Positions 20,074-28,262 of a DNA stretch of 64,000 nucleotides are shown piece by piece. Location: positions 22,591-86,590 of the forward strand of contig NZ_RJUF01000015.1 of NCBI RefSeq assembly GCF_024343775.1, in the 5' to 3' direction. The notes below the pieces were generated by a model, which was not told the origin of the DNA, did no database searches, and was given only the letters and a program-made list of their open reading frames with translations. This stretch comes from Lacihabitans soyangensis. Lineage in GTDB: Bacteria > Bacteroidota > Bacteroidia > Cytophagales > Spirosomataceae. The position numbers and the translations under genes were made by a program. The stretch's first letter is position 1. The number at the start of each line of letters is the position of its first letter.

Positions 20074-21048
20074 ATGCCTTTTAAATCCTATCTAGAAGCC
20101 TTAAACAAAGAGTTCGAAAATCATAAATACGGAGAAAACCCTGCAGAATTATACGAGCCCATATCGTATATCATGTCCTTAGGTGGCAAAAGACTTAGAC
20201 CTTTATTGACGCTCATGTCTGCCAATTTATGGCTATATAACTGGCAAAAAGTCCTAAAGCCAGCCATGGCGGTTGAAGTTTTTCATAATTTCACGCTAAT
20301 GCACGATGACATCATGGACCAAGCTCCACTCCGCAGAGGACAGCAAACAGTACATGAAAAATGGAATACCAACACGGCCATACTTTCGGGGGACGTGATG
20401 CTCGTTGCAGCATATGAGCTCTTGGGATTTGCCGAAGATAGACATTTCAAATTAGTGGTGAAGAGATTCAATAAAACTGCCGCTGAAGTATGCGAAGGTC
20501 AACAATTGGACATGGTTTTTGCGACCAAAGCCGATGTTAAAAAAGAGGATTACATAGAAATGATCCGCCTAAAGACTTCTGTTCTATTGGGTTTTGCTAT
20601 GGAATTGGGTGGTATTTTGGCGGATGCCGATGAGGACTCAGTAAGATTGTTGAATGAGATTGGTGTAAATCTCGGTCTAGGTTTCCAACTGAACGACGAT
20701 ATCTTGGATGTCTATGCCGACCCAGAGAAATTTGGAAAACAAGTGGGTGGAGACATCATAGAAAATAAAAAAACATGGTTGCTCCTAGATGCCATAGAAA
20801 AAGCAAAGGGAACTGAGGACGGTAAAAAACTAGAGGCTTGGTTGAAAAAGAAAAAATTTGACGCTACCGAAAAAGTAGAAGCCATTAGGGGAATTTACGA
20901 TAAATTCGAAATAAGAGCAGAGGCGGAAGCCGAAGCGAAGAAATATTTTGAGAAAGCTGCGGAAGCCTTAAATAAATTAGCGGTAAGCGAAGACAAAAAA
21001 GTACTAATAAGATCTTTTGCTGAACAATTAGAAAAACGAGAAAACTAA
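20074..21048 (+). CDS. Polyprenyl synthetase (trans-isoprenyl diphosphate synthase)
   Basis: A cytoplasmic enzyme that condenses isopentenyl diphosphate onto allylic diphosphates. The 324-residue protein has GGKRLRPLLTLMSA, the first aspartate-rich motif HDDIMDQAPLRRG (residues about 73-85) and the second aspartate-rich motif LNDDILDVYAD (about 207-217), followed by the QVGGDIIENKKTWLL block. The residues just before the first motif (HNFTLMHDD) are bulky aromatics, which in this family usually limits chain length to C15-C20. Product length is therefore uncertain (farnesyl, geranylgeranyl or longer). The rhomboid gene starts 5 bp after its stop, so the two are likely co-transcribed. Confidence 0.94.
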   Translation: MPFKSYLEALNKEFENHKYGENPAELYEPISYIMSLGGKRLRPLLTLMSANLWLYNWQKVLKPAMAVEVFHNFTLMHDDIMDQAPLRRGQQTVHEKWNTNTAILSGDVMLVAAYELLGFAEDRHFKLVVKRFNKTAAEVCEGQQLDMVFATKADVKKEDYIEMIRLKTSVLLGFAMELGGILADADEDSVRLLNEIGVNLGLGFQLNDDILDVYADPEKFGKQVGGDIIENKKTWLLLDAIEKAKGTEDGKKLEAWLKKKKFDATEKVEAIRGIYDKFEIRAEAEAEAKKYFEKAAEALNKLAVSEDKKVLIRSFAEQLEKREN

Positions 21049-21052
21049 GCGT

Positions 21053-21670
21053 ATGAGTTTAAGTATAATAATCATATTGATCACGGTGATCATCAGTTTC
21101 ATGGCTTTTAGAGATAAAGGACTGATGAACAAACTCATCCATAACCCATACTCCGTAAGTCACCGCAAAGAATACTACCGCATACTTACTTGCGGCTTTA
21201 TTCATGCAGACTACATGCACCTGCTGCTAAACATGTACGCTTTGTACCTTTTCGGAGGAGCTGTGGAGAGTTATTTCGAATATCTATTTGGAGGAAATGC
21301 GAAGCTCTATTTCATGTTGTTATACTTACTGGGCATCATAGTTTCCAACATTCCTGATGTTATAAAATACAAAAACATGGCGTTCTATAACTCTCTTGGT
21401 GCGTCTGGCGGAGTAAGTTCTATTGTTTTTGCGAGCATAATTTTGTCGCCTATGACCAAACTAATGATGTTTCCGATTCCTATTCCGATGCCCGCCTACA
21501 TTTTTGCATTGATTTATGTGGCATATTCGGTATACATGGATAGACGCCAAGGTGATAATGTCAACCACATGGCACATCTTTGGGGAGGTCTTTGGGGGGT
21601 GGTGTTTATGATGGTTGTTTATCCTGATTCCATCAAAGGCTTCTTCAATCAAATTCTCGGTTCATTCTGA
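21053..21670 (+). CDS. Rhomboid-family intramembrane serine protease
   Basis: A 205-residue integral membrane protein with six likely helices. Rhomboid landmarks are visible: the YYRILTCGFIHADYMHLLLNMYALYLFG segment after helix 1, the catalytic serine in SLGASGGVSSIVFA (GxSG) and the catalytic histidine in NHMAHLWGGLWG. Rhomboids cleave transmembrane helices of membrane proteins; its substrate is unknown. It starts 5 bp after the prenyl synthetase stop codon. Its own stop (TGA 21668-21670) overlaps the probable CTG start of the next gene. Confidence 0.92.
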   Translation: MSLSIIIILITVIISFMAFRDKGLMNKLIHNPYSVSHRKEYYRILTCGFIHADYMHLLLNMYALYLFGGAVESYFEYLFGGNAKLYFMLLYLLGIIVSNIPDVIKYKNMAFYNSLGASGGVSSIVFASIILSPMTKLMMFPIPIPMPAYIFALIYVAYSVYMDRRQGDNVNHMAHLWGGLWGVVFMMVVYPDSIKGFFNQILGSF

Positions 21671-22512
21671 AAAATATATTTGACATATTTGTTCAGCCGT
21701 ACCCACAAAGGGAGCGAACCAACACCCAAGCCCTTATTCATTCTCTTGGCGAAGGTGTATTTCTCTATCTCTTCTTTGTTCTTTTTGAGCCATTCGATAT
21801 TTCGGAATGGAATGACCCAAACAAATACTTCAAACTCCTAGGTTTCTCATTCGTAACTTCAGCTTCTACTTATTTTCATCGGCAAATACTGCCAAGTATT
21901 TTCCCAAAATTTCATGAAGAAAAAAATTGGGTAATTTGGAAGGAAATAGTAGGTGTGTTATTCCTGCTACTTATAATAACCACCGGAAATGTAGCCTACG
22001 GCTCGGCTATTTTTAAGTGGGGATTTACACTGAGCAATTGGTTAACATTCTTTAGTTGGGTAGTTGGTATTGGCATATTCCCGACAGTTTTTTGGGTACT
22101 CTCTGATTATATTTATCAACTCAAAAAATACTCTCAACCTATTGTCATTCAAGAAATTAAAGATAACCAAGCAGATGAAAAACTTAAACTAATAGCCGAA
22201 AACGAGAAGGATTATATTGAGTTAAAAAACAAAGATTTATTGTACATAGAATCGGCAGACAATTACTCCACCATATATTTTCTTAAGGCCGAAAAAACCG
22301 AGAAACTGCTCCTCAGAAGCAGCCTCACAAGACTGGAATCACAAATAGAAGATAAAAACATTGTTCGAACGCACCGTTCGTTCATTGCCAATCTCGACCA
22401 CGTGATAAAAGTCAGTGGAAACGCCCAAGGATACAAACTGCATTTGAATCATACCGATATGTTGGTACCCGTAGCTCGAAAGTTTTCTTTTCTGATAGAA
22501 AAACTAAGGTAA
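21667..22512 (+). CDS. Membrane-anchored LytTR-domain transcriptional regulator, probable non-ATG start
   Basis: The C-terminal ~95 residues form a LytTR DNA-binding domain: YIELKNKDLLYIESADNYSTIYF, then VRTHRSFIANLDHVIKVSGNAQGYKLHLN and MLVPVARKFS. Ahead of it lie about four hydrophobic helices, as in Bacteroidota one-component LytTR regulators. A start at GTG 21955 would cut off half of this membrane domain. The same frame is open from 21628 onward and reads a sensible protein (LKNIFDIFVQPYPQRERTNTQALIHSLGEG...) but contains no ATG. The most plausible start is CTG 21667, overlapping the rhomboid stop as CTGA. This would give about 281 residues. Alternatively ATT 21664 is used, or the ATG has been lost. 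Confidence 0.75.
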   Translation: MKNIFDIFVQPYPQRERTNTQALIHSLGEGVFLYLFFVLFEPFDISEWNDPNKYFKLLGFSFVTSASTYFHRQILPSIFPKFHEEKNWVIWKEIVGVLFLLLIITTGNVAYGSAIFKWGFTLSNWLTFFSWVVGIGIFPTVFWVLSDYIYQLKKYSQPIVIQEIKDNQADEKLKLIAENEKDYIELKNKDLLYIESADNYSTIYFLKAEKTEKLLLRSSLTRLESQIEDKNIVRTHRSFIANLDHVIKVSGNAQGYKLHLNHTDMLVPVARKFSFLIEKLR

Positions 22513-22526
22513 GTTCAGACATTCGA

Positions 22527-23207
22527 CTACCTACTAATCAGAACAATTAGCATACTTTCTTCACTTAAAGACTCAAAATCAAGCATGTTTATTTCAGCAA
22601 AACTTGCACTATCTCTTGGGTGAAGTAACATTCCGTTTACCTCAAAAGACCCATTTATAACAAAAAAATAAGCGTTGAATGAATCTTCATCTGTCAAGAA
22701 GCTTTCTTTCTTACAACCAAATTTACCCATGTAAACTTCAGCGTAGTTTAAAGTATCCAATCCTATTCTTACCAGATTATTGCGGTTATCGTCAAGGTTA
22801 AATTCTCCTAAAACAACCTCTGAGTTTCCAATGAAAATATCTTTGGATAAGTTTAACTGAATAAAATTGACATGGTCAGTATCATATGGATTTCTTATTT
22901 CGTAAACCTCATTAGCTGCGATAATTTTTATGGAATACTTCGAAGGTTCGAGAAAAACGGCCTCATTATTCTCAAATATTTCCAAAAAACCTACCAAAGG
23001 AATGATCACAATTACCGAATCTTTATCCACTTGTAGTTTTAAGCTACAATTGGGAGCTATAGTGATATCGCTTATTTGATTCAAAAATCCTAAAACGCCC
23101 TTTTCGGAAGAGGTATCTCCAACCGAAAGCTCCGAGCTCAGAACTCTAAATTGATTAGTTTCGGAAACCGTACGGTTACTCGCCCAATGCAGATGTTTAT
23201 GACTCAT
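22527..23207 (-). CDS. Pirin-like cupin protein
   Basis: A 226-residue cytoplasmic beta-rich protein. The arrangement KGVLGFLNQISDITIAPNCSLKLQVDKDSVIVIIPLVG, then NPYDTDHVNFIQLNL and a C-terminal barrel (FFVINGSFEVNGMLLHPRDSASFAEINMLDFESLSEESMLIVLISR), resembles the pirin-like bicupin proteins of Cytophagales. I do not see the N-terminal pirin metal motif HPHxG, so metal binding and enzymatic activity are doubtful. Its first codons overlap the end of the upstream gene by 11 bp, so the two are translated from one mRNA. Function unknown; family assignment is moderate. Confidence 0.6.
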   Translation of the reverse strand: MSHKHLHWASNRTVSETNQFRVLSSELSVGDTSSEKGVLGFLNQISDITIAPNCSLKLQVDKDSVIVIIPLVGFLEIFENNEAVFLEPSKYSIKIIAANEVYEIRNPYDTDHVNFIQLNLSKDIFIGNSEVVLGEFNLDDNRNNLVRIGLDTLNYAEVYMGKFGCKKESFLTDEDSFNAYFFVINGSFEVNGMLLHPRDSASFAEINMLDFESLSEESMLIVLISR

Positions 23208-23697
23208 ATTTCAGAGAATTTATCATTAGATTGGGTAACAACTTCACCATAATGGTATCTATTTTTTGAGCTAATCTCGTTTCTGGCAATCCCAACAATA
23301 GATTTTCGCCAATGGATTCAAGATACAAAAGTGGTTTAGAGACGAAGTCGAGCTGAATGACAAAATTCTCCTTGTGGTTAAAATCGGCCGACAATATTCT
23401 AAAATCGTAATGGACAAAAGGGACCGTTCTATTGCCCAAGGTATCTGTGACGTCTGGAAATAGATTATTGAGCCTTTGAATATGACCAATACAGCCCAAA
23501 CTCGTCAAGTAATGGAGTTTTACTGCCTCGGGTTTAGCCAAAACAAGATTCTGAAATAATGGAAACTGAAGATCTGCATCATAATATTGAGATTTCATCC
23601 TATACTCTAAAAACGTTTCGTTCCACACCTCTTTGTCCCAATTATTGATGGCGTTTTTATCAATTATCTTCTTGTATTGTAGCGTTATTTCCTTCAT
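23197..23697 (-). CDS. Conserved-looking protein of unknown function, coupled to the pirin-like gene
   Basis: I start this gene at ATG 23697 (MKEITLQYKK, 166 residues). The longer frame from TTG 23751 adds residues unlike a normal N-terminus. It is soluble and mixed alpha/beta in look, with no signal peptide. Notable segments are HYLTSLGCIGHIQRLNNLFPDVTDTLGNRTVPFVHYDFRIL and a C-terminal LPETRLAQKIDTIMVKLLPNLMINSLKYES. I do not recognise the family. Its 3' end overlaps the next gene's start by 11 bp, which implies translational coupling and perhaps a shared role. Confidence 0.7.
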   Translation of the reverse strand: MKEITLQYKKIIDKNAINNWDKEVWNETFLEYRMKSQYYDADLQFPLFQNLVLAKPEAVKLHYLTSLGCIGHIQRLNNLFPDVTDTLGNRTVPFVHYDFRILSADFNHKENFVIQLDFVSKPLLYLESIGENLLLGLPETRLAQKIDTIMVKLLPNLMINSLKYES

Positions 23698-23822
23698 TAT
23701 TTGTTTTCGAGTAATTGGCGAGAGGCAGAAATGTAATCCCGTCTCAATCAAAGGTTCGAATCTTTTTTTTTGAAAAGAATTAAAAATCAGACACTTTACT
23801 GATTTAACTATTTTTCAATAGC

Positions 23823-24563
23823 TTATGCACTCACCACCACGTTGTGCGTAAGTACGTATCCTTCAGTAACGCTTCCAGTAAATGTTCCTAATTCATTGGC
23901 AAATCCATCTCCAAAAACATTGTCACTTGTATTTGTGGTATCCTGTTTTCCGTGACTTATGTAATCAGCAGCAGTGGTGTATACGGTATCACAAATTGTT
24001 TTATCAAACGCGATTTGAGTTACCAAAAGTGATTTACCACTGGCGTTGTACACATGTACGTGTATGTGTGGTGCCCTTCCTGAGTACCAACCAGGAAATA
24101 TCGTAGTAAAAGTTACCAAACCATTGGCATCAGTAGTTTGTCTGCCACGTAGCCAGTGAACCGAGGTCCAGTTGGTAGCTTGCATACCCGTGCCGCCATA
24201 TTCCGAATATTCCCCCTTGGCGTCACAATGCCAAATATCTACAATTGTATTTGCCAAAGCTGCACAACTGTTGTTTTTGTTCTTGATATTTATTTTTACC
24301 GTTAGTTTCACACCAGGCCTGTCACCTCTAATGTCGGTTTTTATTAAAGATGCGGGGTCTTTAATAGGAAATGGCCCAGCAGTTTCGGCGTTGGTAACGG
24401 TACAATTGCTGGCTGAACTGCCGTTACTGCTACCAGTAGTTGATGTACTTCCTGTGGTGGTGTCGGTGCTTAAATCCGTCTTTTCGCAAGCAGAAACAAT
24501 TGGCAAGGCTGCCAATAAACCAAGACTAGTGAGTCCTCTTTTTAAAAATTCTTTACGTTCCAT
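23823..24563 (-). CDS. Intradiol ring-cleavage dioxygenase-like lipoprotein
   Basis: A 246-residue exported protein. The N-terminus MERKEFLKRGLTSLGLLAALPIVSAC ends in a lipobox (VSAC, Cys26) and starts with an RKEFLKRG Tat-like motif. A Ser/Thr/Gly linker follows (about 30-52). The catalytic domain resembles intradiol (catechol/protocatechuate-type) dioxygenases: ETAGPFPI, DIWHCDAKGEYSEYGG with the first Tyr ligand, and FPGWYSGRAPHIHVHV with the second Tyr and two His ligands for Fe(III). All four ligands appear present. Extracytoplasmic intradiol homologues are known but their substrates are poorly defined. No aromatic-degradation genes are nearby. Confidence 0.88.
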   Translation of the reverse strand: MERKEFLKRGLTSLGLLAALPIVSACEKTDLSTDTTTGSTSTTGSSNGSSASNCTVTNAETAGPFPIKDPASLIKTDIRGDRPGVKLTVKINIKNKNNSCAALANTIVDIWHCDAKGEYSEYGGTGMQATNWTSVHWLRGRQTTDANGLVTFTTIFPGWYSGRAPHIHVHVYNASGKSLLVTQIAFDKTICDTVYTTAADYISHGKQDTTNTSDNVFGDGFANELGTFTGSVTEGYVLTHNVVVSA

Positions 24564-24807
24564 TCTGTTAGAGTTTAATTAACCAAGCCGAATGCCTAGA
24601 TACAAAACTTTACGCAAATTGTGGCTAATATGTTGTCTTCTGCATCAAAGAAAGTACATTCTATTGTAAAATTTACCTTGTCAAACATCCCAAAACGTAC
24701 TCAAATATCCCAATACTTTGTTTTTCGTCCCTAGCATTTGACCGTTGGCCCATAATTTTTGCAGAATTAAATAGGCAGAATACTTTTGGATATCAAACAA
24801 AAACAAA

Positions 24808-25509
24808 ATGACTAAGACAATCTTTCAATCGGCCATATTTTTACATGTAATAGCTGGCGTAGTTTCACTGGCCTCCGGCTTAGTGGCTATGTCCTATGGT
24901 AAAAAAGGGGGCAAAGTTCATAATATTTCAGGTCGAATATTTTACTGGGCCATGTTCTTTATCTTCATAACTACCGTACTTTTCTTTGTTATTTATCCCG
25001 AAAAATTAAAATACCAATTTTTCTTAACCATCGGAATTGTCAGTTTCTACCCCAATTGGTCTGGTAAACGAATGCTTAGCATGAAAAAGGGCCTTATACC
25101 TACATGGTACGACAAATTTGGAGGTTTTGCTATTGGTTTCTCAGGTATTATTATGATTGCATACGGGATTTATGGATTCCAAAATCCAACAACCTTTGGT
25201 GGACTTCAGTACCTTTTTCTGGTGTTTGGTATGGTGAGTATGATAAATTCATACGGAGATCTGAAATACTACCTAAACTTCAAAACAGCACCCAAAATGC
25301 ATTGGTTTTTTGCTCATGGAGGTAAGATGATGGGTGCCTATTCGGCAGCAATCACAGCATTTTGTGTGAATATTGTTCCCAGATACTTGCCAGAGAATTT
25401 TCCTTCTTATGGTTATTTGATTACTTGGATAGCTCCCGGAGTTATAGTTGGGGTGGTTGCAAACGTTATCCTGAAGAGATATAAGGTCAAATTTAAAATC
25501 GCTGAATAA
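24808..25509 (+). CDS. DUF2306-like multi-pass membrane protein
   Basis: A 233-residue inner-membrane protein with about seven hydrophobic helices. Typical features are the first helix HVIAGVVSLASGLVAMSYGKKGGKVHNISGRIFYWAMF, the central KFGGFAIGFSGIIMIAYGIYGF and a His-containing helix HGGKMMGAYSAAITAFCVN. These match the general pattern of DUF2306 proteins, which have conserved His in helices and may bind haem or act in electron transfer, but no function is established. It lies in isolation, divergent from the dioxygenase gene, and 74 bp before the DUF4136-like lipoprotein on the same strand. Confidence 0.7.
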   Translation: MTKTIFQSAIFLHVIAGVVSLASGLVAMSYGKKGGKVHNISGRIFYWAMFFIFITTVLFFVIYPEKLKYQFFLTIGIVSFYPNWSGKRMLSMKKGLIPTWYDKFGGFAIGFSGIIMIAYGIYGFQNPTTFGGLQYLFLVFGMVSMINSYGDLKYYLNFKTAPKMHWFFAHGGKMMGAYSAAITAFCVNIVPRYLPENFPSYGYLITWIAPGVIVGVVANVILKRYKVKFKIAE

Positions 25510-25583
25510 TTATTGCATTATTTTTGTAAATAATATAAACATTATCAGAAAGAATTTTTACTTTTGTATGAAAATACATTTCT

Positions 25584-26075
25584 ATGAAAGTCAAAATATT
25601 GGTACTGGTCGCAATTCTGGCACAAAGCTGTATTCGTTCAAGACCTTTTATGGTGAATACTTACAAAGACCAGAGTTACACAAATTTGAGTAACTTAACA
25701 TTTACGCTTGTTAAGGATGAAAAAAGTAGCCCGGAAATTTGGAATAGCATAGAAAGCACGCTTCATAAAAAGGGTTACTTTCGGGACAACAAAAACTTTG
25801 ATTTGGCGGTATTTTATAAAGTCTACAACGAAAAGACCAAACTAACAGATGTCGATTTTGTAAGTAGTGGAAATGTCCTCTCAAAAAAATATACCGCTGG
25901 CAAAAGCTTGATGGTACAAATAATGGATGCTGAAACCAAGGAAGTTTTTTATAGAGGAACTTGCAGTGGCTTACCAAATTCTTTATCCAGCAATCAGCTG
26001 AAATCCGCTGTTCAACAAGCACTTAGAAACCTAGACGAAGCTTCCAGCGGACAGCTTTCGTTTAAGAGAAATTAA
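25584..26075 (+). CDS. DUF4136-like lipoprotein
   Basis: A 163-residue lipoprotein. The short signal MKVKILVLVAILAQSC gives a lipid-modified Cys at about residue 16. The mature part resembles DUF4136 proteins: FMVNTYKDQSYTNLSNLTFTLVKD, a helix with WNSIESTLHKKGYFRDNKNFDLAVFYKVY, and C-terminal KSLMVQIMDAETKEVFYRGTCSG. These are small periplasmic or outer-membrane proteins of unknown role. A TACTTTTG -7 element lies at 25559-25566, directly ahead of the start, so the gene probably has its own promoter. Confidence 0.72.
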   Translation: MKVKILVLVAILAQSCIRSRPFMVNTYKDQSYTNLSNLTFTLVKDEKSSPEIWNSIESTLHKKGYFRDNKNFDLAVFYKVYNEKTKLTDVDFVSSGNVLSKKYTAGKSLMVQIMDAETKEVFYRGTCSGLPNSLSSNQLKSAVQQALRNLDEASSGQLSFKRN

Positions 26076-26274
26076 GATTATACTTTTTGTATTGACAACA
26101 TGTATTAGCTCTTCAGTTCCTGGTAAAAACTCCATGTATCTTTTCTATGCTCACGAATTAAAGACAAAAATCCAACTGTAAATACTTCGTGAAACTTTCT
26201 GACTCCTTCTTGCAACTTTGTGCAATAGCTACTAAGAAAGGAAAATGCAAGTAAAGCTTGTATCCAGAACTAGA

Positions 26275-26688
26275 TTATTCAACCAAAGAAATCCACTCTT
26301 TAATAATTTGCTGGAAAACGCTTTTTTTCTCCAGAAATTCGGCTTCGCTGTGAAACTTTATCATCCTCCTGCCATCTGGATAATCTCCTTCTAATAGATT
26401 TTCGACGTTTGTAAGTTTCGCACCAGTGGGTAAAATGAGCAAAATATGGTCTTTTTGACGGGTATTGAAGACCAGCATATCTCGTTTGTATTCTTTAGGA
26501 TCAAATGGTTTTATGTCACCTTTATAAAAATAGGCTGGAACATTCCATTTTATGAATTCATCTATTTGATGGTCAGATTCAAGAATAGCCTCTCGAATCA
26601 ATTTACTTAGGGCGGCATATTCGGGTTTCATTTCTGAAATAGACTTCAACACGGCCTCCGAATCGTTTTTGTACACATTTTTTGCCAT
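26275..26688 (-). CDS. DUF1801 (YdhG-like) protein
   Basis: A 137-residue soluble protein. The pattern MKPEYAALSKLIREAILESDHQIDEFIKWNVPAYFYKGD, the central MLVFNTRQKDHILLILPTGAKL and the C-terminal GRRMIKFHSEAEFLEKKSVFQQIIKEWI match the DUF1801 fold (related to iron-chaperone-like YdhG). No ligand-binding motif identifies a substrate. It lies 22 bp downstream of the DUF1254/DUF1214 gene on the same strand, so the two may be co-transcribed. Confidence 0.85.
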   Translation of the reverse strand: MAKNVYKNDSEAVLKSISEMKPEYAALSKLIREAILESDHQIDEFIKWNVPAYFYKGDIKPFDPKEYKRDMLVFNTRQKDHILLILPTGAKLTNVENLLEGDYPDGRRMIKFHSEAEFLEKKSVFQQIIKEWISLVE

Positions 26689-26710
26689 TTTGATAGAATT
26701 TTATTCGAGA

Positions 26711-28081
26711 TTATTTCACAATTTCAACAACTGGCGGAGCCCATTCGCCCGAAACCACCATTTCTCCTGGGGAAAAGACCTTAAAAATAAGTTCAAAATT
26801 TTCGGAGGGGATAGGAACCCAGTTGGTTTCCAAACCCTTTGGTACCTCTGCCTGAAAATACAAAGTCAGTGACCCGTCTTTATTATATTTCAAGCCCTTG
26901 TTTTTATTGCCAATTCCATATTTACCTTTTGCATTTTCAAAAACCTGCTTATTGCTTTGCAGCACATTTATAGTCCAGAAAGCCTTAGTTTGTGGCAGTG
27001 AAGCCTTTTTTATGGTCATTTTATATTTCTGCGTGCCCGTAAGTTTATCCTTGTTGATATCTATTTGGGTTTTATATTTCATGATTTCCTCAGGAGCAGT
27101 TTGATTGAACCCATTATATGCTGAAGCAGCATTCTTGGTGTATTTTGTTCCCCATTTTCCCTCACCCACATTGTATGACCACCCATTTTTGTTATAATCT
27201 TCTTGACGCGGTGCCTCTAGTTTCAGTAATTCAATGGCATCCGCAAAACCTTGTTTGATACCTTTTTGCTTCTTGTTACTTACCTTGGCGTCTTCAAAAT
27301 CTTTCCCAGGAAATATCCCCAAATCTTCAAAATCAGCCACATATTTCTTCTGATTTTCGGGAATTGCATTTTCCTTGAGCATTAAAGACAGTAATGTAAA
27401 ATAAGATTTCCAGTCCATCAGCAAGGCCTGCTCCGTTGAGCTTCCAGAGGTTTTGAGTTTTGGAAAAACATGACGATCCTTCCAATTTTTGAAGTTCTCC
27501 TTTTTGTCATATTCCGATATTTTGATGCTTTCGAGTATTTTTCTGGCATCTGTTTTATCCATTTTATCCAAAATAGAAACCTGGCCTTCCACCCAGGCAA
27601 GATTAGTAGGTGATTTTATGACCTTTTTCAATCCTTTGGGCAAAGACCCTTTCCACTCGGGTCCAACCAGTAAAATACTTTTTTCTTTGTTAAGATTTTT
27701 CAAAGAGCTAAAAACCTCAATGGTGTTACTGAATGCATCTGTAAAAGTAAGAGAGTAATATTTTAATGTACTTACAGGCAAGGTAAAAAGCAAGGCACTT
27801 TGATTTAAATCTAAGTATGCTTTGGAACACATGATGTTCTCATTGTTAAGCAACTTTTCGCCAGAATTGGACTCCAAAATGGCAAAGTTATTAAATTTTG
27901 CCCCTGAAGGACTTTGGGTAAATTCGTCAACTGAAAGAGCAAGTGTAACAAGTGGAAACCCCCAAACATAAGCGTTGTAGGCAGACTTATAGGCCTCCAG
28001 CTCGTTTTTGTTGGTTATTTGCGAAGAACTCGAAAATGTGATTAAAAGAAAAAAGAATACCAAAGAAAAAATCCTAAACAT
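26711..28081 (-). CDS. DUF1254/DUF1214 domain exported protein
   Basis: A 456-residue secreted protein with a signal peptide (MFRIFSLVFFFLLITFSSSSQ). The N-terminal domain AYNAYVWGFPLVTLALSVDEFTQSPSGAKFNNFA...NNENIMCSKAYLDLNQSALLFTLP is the DUF1254 pattern. The C-terminal part KAFWTINVLQSNKQVFENAKGKYGIGNKNKGLKYNKDGSLTLYFQAEVPKGLETNWVPIPSENFELIFKVFSP is the DUF1214 pattern. The family is widespread and its biochemical role unresolved. The DUF1801 gene follows 22 bp downstream. The upstream neighbour is divergent. Confidence 0.9.
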   Translation of the reverse strand: MFRIFSLVFFFLLITFSSSSQITNKNELEAYKSAYNAYVWGFPLVTLALSVDEFTQSPSGAKFNNFAILESNSGEKLLNNENIMCSKAYLDLNQSALLFTLPVSTLKYYSLTFTDAFSNTIEVFSSLKNLNKEKSILLVGPEWKGSLPKGLKKVIKSPTNLAWVEGQVSILDKMDKTDARKILESIKISEYDKKENFKNWKDRHVFPKLKTSGSSTEQALLMDWKSYFTLLSLMLKENAIPENQKKYVADFEDLGIFPGKDFEDAKVSNKKQKGIKQGFADAIELLKLEAPRQEDYNKNGWSYNVGEGKWGTKYTKNAASAYNGFNQTAPEEIMKYKTQIDINKDKLTGTQKYKMTIKKASLPQTKAFWTINVLQSNKQVFENAKGKYGIGNKNKGLKYNKDGSLTLYFQAEVPKGLETNWVPIPSENFELIFKVFSPGEMVVSGEWAPPVVEIVK

Positions 28082-28262
28082 CTGATAAGGGGTACTTGTA
28101 AGTTACAAATATACATATCATGGCTCATAAAAATATAAGGACTCAACAAGCTAGGGCTGATTTCCCTAAAACAAGGCTGACAAAAGAAATAAAGTCTGTT
28201 ATTTTTCTGTACTATTTTAAGAAAAATTATAGTATTTTCGCACATCGACATCAAAAAACTAA

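Noticed and set aside
23690..23770. tRNA-like T arm (AAAGG-TTCGAAT-CTTTT) near 23750
   Set aside because: The T arm is convincing by eye but no anticodon stem or acceptor stem forms at the right distance, and the DNA lies in the leader of a protein gene.
24172..24582. Plus-strand 136-codon frame opposite the dioxygenase gene
   Set aside because: It is antisense to a gene with clear catalytic residues, has Leu/Val-rich low-complexity composition and no plausible start context.
26105..26269. Minus-strand open frame of 55 codons downstream of the DUF1801 gene, with protein-like end (KFHEVFTVGFLSLIREHRKD)
   Set aside because: There is no ATG or GTG start and a stop separates it from DUF1801. 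It may be a remnant but cannot be supported.
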